The position numbers were made by a program, and so were the translations under genes. A stretch of DNA of 64,000 bases from contig CANXME010000213.1 in assembly GCA_948144175.1 (NCBI GenBank), forward strand, positions 3,248,501-3,312,500. The letters run 5' to 3'. The notes under the pieces are model-generated. The model was not told where the DNA came from. It worked only from the letters and a program-made list of their open reading frames with translations, and ran no database searches. Each line of letters starts with the position of its first letter. Positions within the stretch are counted from its first letter, which is position 1. Shown here one piece after another: positions 31,223 through 48,677 of this stretch. The stretch comes from Closterium sp. NIES-65 (lineage: Eukaryota; Streptophyta; Zygnematophyceae; Desmidiales; Closteriaceae).

Positions 31223-31438
31223 CACCCCCATAGGCGAAGTGGGGGAGAACTAGGGGTCACAAGACCAGTCAAGTAAAGCAAAGCAAAGCAAGCTCAGGGT
31301 GGATCACAACGTCACCACACAATCCAAGCACAAGTGCAAGGCCACAAGGCCAGTTCACATGCTGGAGTACAGATATATATATAAGACTAAATAAGCAAGA
31401 GCAGTAATATATATATATATGTAACAGTACAAAGAGGG

Positions 31439-34400
31439 TCAAGAGGAGAGCAAGTGAGGCAAGACAGACTCAAGACCCAGCTGGGTACAGCAGCGCTGAT
31501 GATCACAAGGCGGAAGTGCCTTGGTGAAGACATCAGCAGTGTTGGCCTCAGAGGCCACGTACGCAAGTCGCAACTGACCACGCTGCTGTAGCTCACGAGC
31601 AAGGAAGTAGCGGAGAGCAATGTGCTTTGTTCTGTGCTCCAGTCTCTGCTCCCGACACAAGGCCAGCATGGCCTTGTTGTCGACATACAGGACTGGAGGA
31701 GAACGAGGCGGCTCTCCAAGGTCGGTCAGCAGGTAGGTGAGCCAGCGAAGCTCCTGAGCAGCCATGGCCCCTTCGTAGATCTCAGCCTCACAACTGGAGC
31801 CAAGAACAGAAGACGAGCGAGTAGCCCGCCACGAATCAGAGCCGGAACCAAGGCTGAAGGTGTAACCCTGTGACGACCGCTGCGTAGCCTGGTCGTTAGC
31901 CCAAGAAGCGTCTGCGTGTCCAGTGAGGACCACTGGACTCCGCCCTCCAAGCACTAGCCCCATGCCCGACGTACTGCACAAGTAGCGCAACACCCTCTTC
32001 GCTGCAGCCATGTGCTCTGGTCGGTGTCTCCCAGGAGCAACATAGCGTGCAAGAATGCTAAGAGGGTATGCAAGGTCAGGTCGTGTGCAAGTCATCAGGT
32101 ACATGAGACAGCCAACAAGCTCTGGGTACGGGCCACTCGACTCTACGGACTCATCCGAAGGCAGAGCTGAGAGCGAGTGGCGAGTAGACAGAGGAGTGGC
32201 CTGAGGCGAGGAGTACGTGAAGCCGAAGCGCTGAAGGACCTGCTGCACCATGTGTGACTGAGTCAGGGTAATGGTGCGGCGTGCTCTGTCCCGGGTGATT
32301 TGCAAGCCAAGGTAGCTGCGCAGTTCACCCAAGTCAGTGCACGTGTGTCTCTTCTGCAGCTCAGACTTCACGTAGGCGAGTCCAGTAGTGTCAGGTGTGG
32401 CAAAGACCAAGTCGTCGACGTACACGAGGATGTAGAACGGCGGCAGAGAGGTGTCGGTGCGCAGAAACAGCGACGGGTCGGCAGTAGACGGAGCGAACCC
32501 AAGAGCCGCAAGCGTAGTCCTCAGTGTGTCGTGCCACTCACGTGGCGCCTGGCGGAGACCGTAGACTGGACGCCGGAGACTCCACTGGGTACCACGAGGG
32601 AAAGACCCAGTGAAGCCAGGTGGGCGGCGCAGCCAGATCTCCTCGTGCAGGCTGCCCTGTAGGAAAGCTGTGCTGAAGTCGAGAGAGTGCAGCTCGTATT
32701 CCCAGTGAGCAGCAACGTGCAGCAGTACCCGAAGAGTGGTCATCTTCGGGGTGGGGGAGAAGGTCTGAAATTAGTCAACTCCCTGTCGCTGACTGAAGCC
32801 ACGAGCCACGTAACGCGCCTTGAAGACAGGCGGAGAACCCGGCGGCCGCTTCACCCTGAAGATCCACATGCCACTGACGATGTTCGCCCCAGGAGGGGGG
32901 ACAGCGTCAACGTAGGTGCCTGTGGACTTCCAGGAAGCCATCTCTGCATCCATAGCTGCCTGCCACTGAGAGGAGTAGGGACCCTCTATCGCCTCCGCGT
33001 AAGAGCGCGGAGTTGGGATGTCAAGTGCATCCGGGTCTCCCTCAGGGGTAAGCAGTACGGACACGAGATGAGGTGAAGCAGCTGCCAGACACTGGAACTC
33101 CTCCTGCTTGTCCTCAAGGACGTCCGTGCCAAGGGCACACTCACCCCCGACGGACGGAGGACAGACAGACTCAGACTCAGCGACAAGACTAGCAGCGTAG
33201 TCCAAGCGACAGCGAGCAGCAAAGTCGACGAGCTCAGTAACGAGAGCAGACGCAGAAGTAGACTCAAAAGAAGGGTCAGTGACAACAGTAGCAAGGAGAC
33301 GCGTGACAGTAGGAGTGGCAGCACGAAGAGAGTCCGACTCAGGGTCGGCGAGAGCAGGAAGAGAGGACGAAGGAGGAGAAGGCAAAGGGGCACGCAGAGG
33401 AGCAGTAGACGGACGCAGAGACATCCGGTGCGTGCCAGGGGCAGGAGGAGGACGCTGGCGCAAACTACGAGCACTAGCGCTAGCAGGACGGACAGGCGAC
33501 GCAGGACGAGACGCAGACTCACGACGCTCAGTAAGACCGCCAGTAGGGCCAGTGTAAGGAGAAGGAGCAGGTAGTGGGGAGGCCGGCTGCAACTGTAACA
33601 GTGACGGGACAGGCTGTGAACATGCTAAGGGAGGAGGACCAGGAGGAGGCGAGAGACCAAGAACCTGCTGAAGGAGCGGAACGAAGTACGGCTGAGGGCG
33701 CGTGGCGACTCCAGACACAGCAGGGACAGCACCTGTACCCCCAGCGGCAGTACCAGAACCAGCAGCAACTCCAACGCCCAGGTCCTCAGTACTAGCCTCA
33801 GCACCAACGCCCGAGTCCTCAGCACCAGCAGTGGCTCCAACACCAGGGTCCACATCACCTGCTGCAGCTCCAACGCCCGGGTCCTCAGCACCAGCAGGGA
33901 CTCCGACACCAGGGTCCACAGCACCAGTCGCAGCTCCAACGCCAGGGTCCGCAGCACCAGCCGCAGCCCCAACGCCCGGGTCCTCAGCACCAGCAGCACC
34001 TCCAACCCTCGGGTCCGCAGCACCAGCAGCACCTCCAACGCCAGGGTCCGCAGCACCAGCAGCAGCTCCAACGCCCGGGTCCGTAGCACCAGGGGCAGCC
34101 GGGTCCGTGAGACGAGGCGCACCACTCCGAAGTGTGCAACGGCGCTCGTACCACTCACGGATCCGCTCACGAGAGGGGAGCACCCGACTAGGAGGAGAAG
34201 TACCAGCCCCAGTCCCTGTAGTGCGCCTGGTCCCAGAGGTAACACTCCGGAGGCTGCAGTACTGTAAGTACCACTTACGCAACTGCTCCGAGGAGAGGTT
34301 GCGTCCAGGTGTAGCACCCTCAGGCCCAGCACCGCAAGGCTCAGCACCCCCAGTCACCGCACCCCCAGGCTCAGCACCCCCAGGCTCAGTACCCCCAGTG

Positions 34401-37400
34401 TCCGCACCCCCAGGCTAAGCACCCCCAGAGTCCGCACCCCCAGGCTCAGCACCCCCAGAGTTAGCACCCCCAGGCTCAGCACCCCCAGTCTCCGCACCCC
34501 CAGGCTCAACACCCCCAGCAGGACGAGAGTCGACAGCTACCTCAATAGGCTCGACCGGGTCTACCTGAGACACACCTGAGGGAGCTGCACCCTGAGGGGG
34601 GAGGGGGTCTACGACAGCAGCACCTGGCGCGAGGAAGAGAGGCGGGGGTGGGAGCGGGGCACTGCGGTAGGGAAAGAGGCGGTAGTAGGGGACAAACTCG
34701 TCAAAAGTGACGTCCTGAGAGGGCAAGACCCGGCGCGAGGTGGCGTGGTAAAACTGCCAACCAGGCGCGTCCGGAACAAAGCCGAGGAAGACGCAGGGAA
34801 CAGCACGAGAGGAGAGCTTGTCCGCAGACGAATCGCGGACAAAAGCTTGAGATCCCCAGACTCGGAAACGCGACGCATCGCCAACCTCCCCCGTCCACAG
34901 CAGTGTGGGCGAGGTCTCCGGCAAGGAGACACGGGGCCAGAGGTTGAGCTGATGCGCAGCGTACCGGACCGCAAACGGCCACAGAAAGTGGGGGGCAGCC
35001 GCATGGATCAAGGAGGTACGAGCGACCTCCATGACCAGGCCAATGCGGCGCTCCGCAACCCCATTCTGCTGTGGAGAGGCCGGAAGCGTGAACGACTGCT
35101 CAATGCCGTGCTCAGCACAGTAGGCTGCCAAGAGGTCGGAGGAGAACTCACCACCTCTGTCAGAGTGCAAGCACAGGACAGGAAAGTCTGAGCGGAAACG
35201 CTCGCTGAGCTGGAGACGAGCTCTGCGGATCCAAGGGATCAAAACATCAGGGACCTCACCCTTGGCTCGCAAGGGGAAGACCGTGGTGTAGCGCGAGTAG
35301 TCGTCAACAACGATCAGGAAGTACCTTTCCTGACCCTGACCACGGACGCGGGCTGGGCCCCACACGTCCATGTGGAGCGTCTGCAAAGGAGCAGTCGTCG
35401 GGGGAAACGAGGAGGAGTGAGGAGCGGCGCGCTGCCGCCCCTCGACATAGGGAAGACAGGGAGGAGCAGGCGAGGGTGGGAGGGGAGGGAGGACTCTAGG
35501 AAGACCGGAGACAAGGTACCGGGAGTGCATGGCACGAAGGCGCTGCACAGACGGGTGGCCCAGTCGGTGGTGCCAGAGGACAGTCTTGTGCGCTAGAGAG
35601 CGACACGAGCAGGGGGCGGACAGCTGACCTGACGCGGACGCAGACGCAGACGCAGCGACCTGAGGGGGGGCAGTAGTCAGTGTGTACAGATCCGACCCCG
35701 GCTGCCGGGTGAAGGTAGCCGAATGGCGGCCTGTACGGGCACACGTGCAGTGTGTGACACGCTCGTAGGCAGGGGTGAACTGGTGAACACCCGCGTCCTG
35801 TAGTGCACACCCTGCCACCAAGTTCGTAGAGAACGAGGGGAGGTGGAGACCTGACAGTGTGCCCGACGGGACCGCAGGACAGGGAAGGACAGTGGAGGAG
35901 GTCGCAAGGACCGGACCCCCAGAGGGGTCAGCGAGGGAGACAGCAACTGGCCGAGCAAGGGGCTCAAGGGCAGTGCGGTCACAAAAGAAACAGCGAGAGG
36001 CACCTGAATCCAGTGTGAAGGTGTGCAGTGCTGCAGTCGACACAGTACTAGGGGGGGCAGACGTACACGCACCTAGAGCAGCAGCCTCACCAGCACCTGG
36101 GGTAGCGGACACGCGAGTACCTGGAGCGGCAGACGCACTAGTCCTAATGCCCGGGTCGGGCGGGACACTCAGGTACTCAGCACCCTCTCCACTAGTAGGA
36201 ATCACATACATAGCAGTGAGAATAGCATCAAAGTCTAGAGCATAAATATCAATCCCCTTCTTCAGGAGATCAACCCAGCGGGGCAGCTCAGTGGCCTGAG
36301 GGAACTGAACACGCCAAGCGTCGTTCAGACGAGCGAAGCAACGCTGTGTGGCGTGCGGTCCCCCACACGGCTGGCCAGTGCGGTCACCAGTGCGAATGAC
36401 GTACGTGCAGCTAAGGCCACCCCCCCCCCCGTGCTGAGAGTACCACTCACGGACCTCCTGGGGCGACGGAGTGTGCTGCTGGCCCTGGCCACCGCCAGCG
36501 CCTCCACGACCACCACCGCCGCTACCACCTCCTCGACCACCCCAACCCCGGCCGCCGCCTCGTCCACCGCCACCCCCACCACCTCCTCCGCCCCGGCCAC
36601 CTCCCCCGCCGCTGCCGCCACCTCCCCCACTGCTGCCACCTCCCCCACCCGCGCCACCCCCCCCGCCACCACCACCTCCCCCACCACCGCCACCCCCGCT
36701 GTCACCACCACCGCCCTTGCCCCCCTTGCCCTTGCCGCTGCGGCGCCCACTCGAAGCAGACGCAGTCCCGACCTTCTCAGCACCAAGGAGGTCGACAGCA
36801 GCAGTAGAGGCGACAGAGGGAAGAAGGGGGGAGGGAGAACACCCCTCAAAGAACGGGGTACGGGGGTCACCGCGAGAGGCACCTACAGCGACTATGCTAG
36901 CCTCAGCTGCAAGCAGTTCCTTCTCGAGGAGGGCAATGGTGAGCTCGGTGGGGCAGCGAGCTAGGAAGTGGTCCCTGACTGAGCGCAGAGTGTCAGGGAG
37001 GCGCGTGACTAGGTGGTAGAGAGTGAGCCAGAGCGGGGGTGGGTTCTTGGCAAGGAACTCATCAGGCATAGCGGCGCGGAAGCGAGCCTCACTAGTGCGG
37101 AGGTGGGTAATGAGATCAGCGACAGTGTGGAAGGAAGCTAGGTCGGGGAACAGGTAGGGAAGAGAGAGACGGCCTAGAGCGGCAGAGGCCGGCGAGGAGT
37201 AGCGGGCAACGACAGCAGTGTACAGTGCCTGTGCAGTCTTGTGCTGCCCAAAGTGCTCGCGCTCATCTATCGGCAGAGAGTTGCGAATAGCGAAGCGAGT
37301 ATGGGCGTCACGAGTCTGCCACTGTGAGCGGGCAGTGCTGTCAGCAGTAGCAGCAGGAGCAGTAGCGTGGCCTAAGGCATGATCGTACAGCGAGATGTCT

Positions 37401-37504
37401 TCCTTGGCAGTGAGCTGTAGGAAGAGGTGTAGGTCATCAAGCCAGGTGTCGAACTTCACTGGGCGGCCCTCAGTATCGAAGGCTAGGACAGGAGGGCTAG
37501 CCAT
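31439..37504 (-). pseudogene. Copia C gag-pol, one frame with two in-frame stops
   Basis: From ATG 37504 (MASPPVLAFDTEGRPVKFDT) to the end at 31439 the same minus-strand frame is open except for TAG at 34415-34417 and TAA at 32771-32773. Order: gag with a Gly-rich tract (residues ~260-345) followed by a C-x13-C-x3-H-x4-C motif (CTYVIRTGDRTGQPC, then GGPHATQRC), protease (FTLDSGASRCFF), integrase (HRLGHPSVQRLRAMHSRYL, HMDVWGPARVRG, LHSDRGGEFSS, QQNGVAERRIG), a Pro/Gly-repeat spacer, RT (TTLRVLLHVAAHWEYELHSL, LVYVDDLVFATPD) and RNase H (LTGHADASWANDQATQ, SSCEAEIYEGAMAAQ). The first stop is a single G-to-T change in a GAG codon of the repeat. Two point changes separate it from an open frame. Confidence 0.9.
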
Positions 37505-38193
37505 GGTAGCAGCAGTAGGAAAAGCAGTAGGAGAGGTAGGGCGGCGCGGCTCGGTACAGGTAGGGCGGCGCGGCTCGGTATAGGTAGGGCGGCGCGGCTC
37601 GGGTCGGGCGGCGCGGCTCGGTATAGGTAGGGCGGCGCGGCTCGGGTCGGGCGGCGCGGCTCGGTTCGGGCGGCTCGGTTCGGGCGGCGCGGCTCGGTTC
37701 GGGCGGCTCGGTTCGGGCGGCTCGGGCCGGTTAGCTTGGTTCCGTTAGGGCTGGGCGGCTCGGGTCGGCTCGGTTGGGGCTGCTCGGTCTGGGTGGGGCC
37801 GTTTGGGGCCGCTAAGGGCGAGCGCGGGGAGCGAGTGGGGCCGTGAGGGACGAGCGCGGGGCCGACGTGGGTGCTAAGGGCGAGCGCGGGGCCGACGTGG
37901 GTGCTAAGGGCGAGCGCGGGGCCTATCGGGGCCGTGAGGGACGAGCGCGGGGCCGATCAGGGCCAGTAAGGACGAGCGCGGGGCCGACGCGGGCCTCTAG
38001 GGGTAAGCGCGGGGCCGATTCGGGGCCTCTAAAAGCGAGCGCGGGGCCGACCGAGGCCTCTAGGTGCGAGAGCGCGGGGCCGACGGGGCCTCTAGGGGCG
38101 TGAAAGCCGAGGCGCCCTAGGGCGCAGGTAGGTAGGTAGGTAGTGGTGGGCCCTAAAAAAAAATCGGTCCTAGGAAGGACCTGCTCTATACCA
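37505..38193 (-). repeat. GC-rich leader of copia C
   Basis: The stretch between the primer site and gag is built of repeated ggcggcgcggctcggttcgg units near 37550-37740 and gcgcggggccgacg units near 37850-38090 (plus-strand reading). It parallels the leaders of B and D in place and composition but not in exact unit. Confidence 0.8.
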
Positions 38194-38320
38194 TGTTGAA
38201 CAAGAATGAATGAACTAAGAGTGAAAATGAGTACAAGTATCAAAACCTAGGAATGTGTACCCCCTATAGGCTAGCCCACTGTAGCCTAAACAACTACAAC
38301 AACATATATAATGTTTGACA
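38194..38320 (-). repeat. 5' LTR of copia C
   Basis: 127 bp. On the minus strand it is followed by TGGTATAGAGCAGGTCC, the primer site. Confidence 0.9.
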
Positions 38321-38325
38321 TGCTG

Positions 38326-40369
38326 CCCACAGAAACTATCCAAGAACCAAGTGTCCTTTCCGGACGGCTCGCTTTGGGCGATGGCTGCATACATTGGATT
38401 CGGTTGAAGTGACTCGCGGCGAGGTGTACTGTTGTCGAGTTGCTCTTTCGGTGAGTAATGCGGCGGTGATTCGGTGATGCAGGAGTCGGTTAGTCTTGCC
38501 ATGCAACTGATAATGTTTCTTGCTCCTTGCGCAGGTTGTCCCGTCGATGTTGTTGAGGCTTGCACTTGAATGGTAGGGTTTGCTTGTGTAGAAGCAACCT
38601 GACTGCTCGAGGTTCGAAGCTGCCGCTGCGTTGTTGTTGGGGCAGTGCGTGCGAGGGTGTCCTGACGTCTTGCAGATGTGACAGAACGGAGGTACTGGCT
38701 TTGGTTGTTGTCGGTTGTTGTTGTTGTTGTAGCGCCGCTGAGTGTGAAAGGCGAACTCAGATGTTGACGTCTTCCTCTTGTGTCTTTCTTCTTGTAGGTC
38801 CATGTCTTGCTGCTCGGCATGAATTTCGGTGTAGAGTGCTGCTTCGGAGATTCTTCCGTGAGATCGAAGAATAGCTCGAGTGGAGCGCCATTGAGGACCA
38901 AGTCCCGCGATGATGACCGTCACGAAAACGTCTTCGGATATTGTTCCTCCGCATCGAAGGAGCTTGTCGCGCAACTCGCGACAGCGACTGATATATGCCA
39001 TCCCTTTTTTCGCCTGGTTTCATTTCCACTGTTGTCAATTGCACCTCCGACTCTGATTGACACTGTCTGTTGCTTGATACAGGCTCTTCAAGTGACTGTA
39101 TGCGAGCTCGGCGGAGTTGCCGTATCCTCGGTAAGACCGTATATTATGCTGCTGATTCGGAGTGATGTTCCTCAGTAGAATCGTGTACGCCATCATTGAC
39201 TGATACGTGTACTGCTGTTTGTCATACTGTGCGCCGTGTGTTGGGTATGCAGGGATCCGTCGAAGAAGCCAAAGATCTGCGCGCCTTCCATCATCAGCTC
39301 GAACTCGAATGACCATGTAAAGAAGTCCTTTCCGTCGAAAGGCCTTGACGTTTGCAGTTTTAAGACGTGCGCGAACTGCGACTGAACTTGAAGTGCGTCC
39401 AGTATCTTCTCTTGTCCAGGTGCAGGCTGCGGTTGTGGCATAAAGCTGATGGAGCCACGCTGGGGCTCGTACGGAGCAAAGGTAGGTTGCTGCTGTTGAT
39501 TTCCACGTGCGTAGGATGAGCCGTGGAGGCTTATGGGCGTCACATTGTTGTTGTTGTTGTTGCTATTGTTTGACTGCGCAGGTGCCGACTGCTGGTGTTG
39601 CTCGTAGAAGGACATGAACAGGGCTTCAGATTCGTTTTGGGCCACCCTTAGTAATCAGGGTTCTAGGTATAGTCAACCCTGATGTGTGGGGTAAAAATTT
39701 TGTTTCCCTGACAAAAGCAGGGTAAAAACAAAGTTAGTCTGTTGGGCCAGGGAATTTTGGTTTTTAAATTGCAATATATAACACATAGTGCGTACGCATC
39801 AGCACTTAGTGGCTCAGTTTGTCCGATAGGGTATGGGATCCGAAAGACCGCAAGTTCGAGTCTAGCTATTAGCAGCATTTTGCAGGGGCAAGGTAGTGTT
39901 TAGTCACGCTTCGGAGCTTTCCGTAACAGTGTGGCTCAGATCGTATAGTGTACAGTCAGGGAAATGAATTACTTACGCTGTTTTTCAAAGGGTGAAAAAA
40001 AACTTACACTTTCTGGCCTAGGGTAAAAAATCCATTACCCTGCCTGTGAAAGGGTAACTGAAAAAAAGCGGCCGCCAGTCAGTGCAAAAAGGGTATTTTA
40101 CCCTGATAACGAGAGCCCTGGACATGAAGGAGAAGAACTTCTCCATCATGTCTTGGTTGAAGTCTGCAGACTTATTCGCAGGAGTTTCAGTGGACCTTGC
40201 TGCTGGTCTTCTCGTCGTGCCCTGGTCTGTCTGTAGGCCAGAGGCAGGAGGTGGAGTAGGGGTAGTGCCGGGAGAACCATTAGAGGAACTCCTCTCCTTC
40301 TGAGTAGCCATGCCTTCTGATGTTGTAGGTGTCTTGATAGTGGAATTTGTCTTGACCGCTCTCATACCA
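38326..40369 (-). pseudogene. Copia A gag and start of protease, interrupted by a MITE
   Basis: Minus-strand gag starts near 40365 or, more likely, at the ATG at 40311 (MATQKERSSSNGSPG). The frame runs to EKFFSFM, where a 502-bp element intervenes, and resumes with SFYEQHQQSAPAQ when that is skipped. Further on are LQTSRPFDGKDFFTWSFEFE, a frame change near 39200, MAYISRCRELRDKLLRC and a canonical zinc knuckle CHICKTSGHPRTHC (near 38690). Protease begins at LDSFCGQH and is cut by copia C at 38325. Gag is Gln- and Asn-rich, partly from CAG/AAC repeats. Confidence 0.85.
39619..40120 (+). mobile_element. hAT-type MITE, 502 bp, in copia A gag
   Basis: It is flanked by the 8-bp target duplication GACATGAA (39611-39618 and 40121-40128) and ends in CAGGGCT…AGCCCTG, the 8-bp duplication and CAGGG-type terminus typical of hAT elements. 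Removing it restores the gag reading frame exactly. It has no transposase ORF. Inside are several copies of a cagggtaaa/accctg motif. The part at about 39800-39880 looks tRNA-like: tggctcagtttg fits an RNA polymerase III A box and agttcgagtct a B box. Confidence 0.88.
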
Positions 40370-40813
40370 TGTTGGGCTGAAAAGGCCTTTAGGATCTTTA
40401 CAGGACTAAACTCCTGGTAGGACTGATGTAATAGCGGAAGCGTTTAATGAAGAGTTGTGAACCACCTTGCGCTGGTATGTGAGGGCAAAGTAGATTGATT
40501 AAAACAAGGAGATACAAGATTATATAAGAGTACAAGGAATATGGAGAGATGCAGTTATAACTACTTTACTGTTGCTGTTGCGGTTCGATACGGTGACGAC
40601 TCGGGCAACTGCTCTGTAACGAGTCAGTTGTGTGTCCTCGCTGTCGCGCTGTACTTGTCAGGTCAAAGGTCTCTGACCTTTGACTTTCGCATAACCTCCA
40701 GCAGTTACTTCAACCTCTGAGGGTTGACTCGCTGGTGCTTCGATATGTTTCGCTTCGCTTGTGTCTTGGTGTTTCGACACGACAGAGGTGCTTTAAGTTA
40801 GTTGTTTCCAACA
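40370..40813 (-). repeat. 5' LTR of copia A
   Basis: 444 bp, TGTTGG…CCAACA, flanked on the right by GGAGG. It contains the un-interrupted counterpart of the pogo insertion site at about 40470-40490. The minus-strand primer site begins at 40369. Confidence 0.92.
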
Positions 40814-41414
40814 GGAGGGAGCTAGAAGTGGAGGGATTTGAGGGCGCATACGAGATGGGACGACTTTTGAGACGTCTCAAAAGTCTTGGGGGGCTAGGTG
40901 CATCTGGGTATGGAGCTAGAGGTGCAGGGAGCTGAGGGCGAGTACGAGCTGGGATGGAGCTGCATACGAGCTGCATACGAGCTGGGCAGGGCAAGGTCAA
41001 GCTTTCTGACAGAACTGAAGCATGTTCATGTGTTGGCTGTGTTGGGGTGATGGGGCCTTTTTACCTGCTGATGTTTTTATGCTAGAATCTTAGTGTACCT
41101 GCAGGTTGATTTAACTCAGCAGTAGGCAGCACACACTAGCAGCAGCTGAGCATTAACACAAACAAACCACTTCTCGTTGTAAAAACCGTGTGTAATGAGT
41201 CTGCTTTTGAGTCAACTCAAAGGTAGCACGCTGCACACACTAGCAGTAGCTGAACACAAACACAAACAGTATAACACAGTGCATCAGTACCATATTTGGT
41301 ATTGTCCAGCACCCATCAGTTGTCTATACCAGCACCCCGAGAACCAGCAGCACCACCAGAAGCACCACCGCCAGCAGCAGCCGCACCACCATCCCCAGCA
41401 GCACCATTGCCCCA
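40814..41414. other. 3' flank between copia A and SRP54, with duplications and palindromes
   Basis: It contains a perfect 24-bp palindrome centred in ACTTTTGAGACGTCTCAAAAGT (positions 40862-40885) next to a copy of ctaggtgcatctgggtatgg, which also occurs at 15108-15127 on the far side of copia A. Further on, cacacactagcagcagctga (near 41140) recurs as cacacactagcagtagctga (near 41233), with the palindrome CTTTTGAGTCAACTCAAAG (41204-41222) between them. No gene is visible. Confidence 0.8.
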
Positions 41415-47618
<6,204 letters not shown>

Positions 47619-47674
47619 CTTGGCGGACGGATTCGCGCGGGGGGGAAACCCGAAAAGGGGAGGGCTGGGGAGAA

Positions 47675-47707
<33 letters not shown>

Positions 47708-48314
47708 GCCGACGATTACGACGACGCGCGAGACAACGATGAGGGGTGCGAAAACGACGGGGGTTGTGAGGCCAATAAGAGGGAGATTGACCGGAAGAGT
47801 ACGTAGGGAATAGAGGGCCGGGGGGTTGGGAGTGAAGCGGACTCTAGATTTAGTGACGAGTGAATCGCGACACAGGAATGGGATTACGATGGTGGTAAAA
47901 CGGGACCGACGAGCGACCGCGAGGGAGAAAGAGATACAGGGAAAAAACGAGCGGGATTAGCTTGTTAGACGGATGATGGTCAGGCGGAGGGATTTTCGCG
48001 AATAAAGATGCTTTCGCGAAAGATTTAGTGGCCTAACTAGAGACGGTTCAAGAATCCACGTGACGACGTGGCAGAGGGACTAGCAAGGAATTAGGGAAGG
48101 TTTGCCAGTAGAGGGATTCGGGAGTGTTTGATGAGAAGCAAGAGGTTCATTTGGGCTAATGTTATTAACAAAACATTTCGGTTCGTTCTTCCTCGGTTCC
48201 TGACAGAACTGCAGGCTTTATCTGTTCAGCAGTTCGCCAGTCGGAGGGAAACACTGACCTTTTCGGTTTCGAAAATGGCTCAATCGGGCGGTGGTGTAGC
48301 TAGGAAACGTAGTG
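47619..48314. other. Upstream region of SRP54
   Basis: It presumably holds the SRP54 promoter and 5' UTR (minus strand). A (GGCGAC)n hexanucleotide run lies at 47678-47710. The ORFs here have no support: one at 48128-48382 runs into the gypsy LTR. No other feature is seen. Confidence 0.5.
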
Positions 48315-48677
48315 TGTTACGAGTGCAATTGAGTGAACGAACGAGAATTGCACTATCGAAGTACAATGAGCGAAGGCATTAACGAAGGATTATATAGCGA
48401 AACAATAGTGGTAATGGTAATGGACTGTGGTTGTCGCGCGACGAGCCTGGGACTGAGGTTGGGAAAGTGTCGAAGCGTAGGCCCGGAGCGCGGGTTACCA
48501 GCCGAGCCGTGAGGTCGGGATGCGATGTGCGAAAAGGGCGGGATAATGAATGATGCGATGGTCGCGAGTGGTAACGGTGCTGACTGAGGTGCTACATTGA
48601 CGTACGCGTTGAGCAGGGACGCGAAGTAAGGAAAAGGGAATTTCCTTACACTACCCCCCTCCCCAAGAAGGCCCCTC

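Larger units (their letters stand above)
31096..38320 (-). mobile_element. Copia element C, inserted in the protease of A
   Basis: 127-bp LTRs (31096-31222 and 38194-38320) are flanked by the target duplication TGCTG (31091-31095 and 38321-38325). On the minus strand the primer site TGGTATAGAGCAGG follows the 5' LTR at 38193, and a purine tract ATGGGGGTG precedes the 3' LTR. It is a close relative of B (LTR start TGTCAAACATTATATATG) in opposite orientation. Its coding region stays in one frame and is stopped only twice. Confidence 0.93.
15142..40813 (-). mobile_element. Copia element A with four nested insertions
   Basis: The left LTR (15142-15248 plus 18327-18662, interrupted) and right LTR (40370-40813, 444 bp) are near-identical, begin TGTTGG and end CCAACA, and are flanked by the 5-bp target duplication GGAGG (15137-15141 and 40814-40818). 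On the minus strand the primer site TGGTATGAGAGC follows the 5' LTR at 40369. Gene order gag, protease, integrase, RT, RNase H is typical of Ty1/copia. The purine tract gaaggggag precedes the 3' LTR. Stops, frameshifts and insertions make it non-autonomous now. All four passengers lie inside it, so it is the oldest insertion here. Confidence 0.93.

Noticed and set aside
39800-39880. Possible functional tRNA gene
   Set aside because: A- and B-box matches exist, but I could not form a proper acceptor stem and anticodon arm, and it lies inside a MITE. It is kept only as a tRNA-like segment.
48128-48382. Small plus-strand ORF upstream of SRP54
   Set aside because: It runs from intergenic sequence into the gypsy E LTR, so it cannot be an ancestral gene, and it has no family resemblance.
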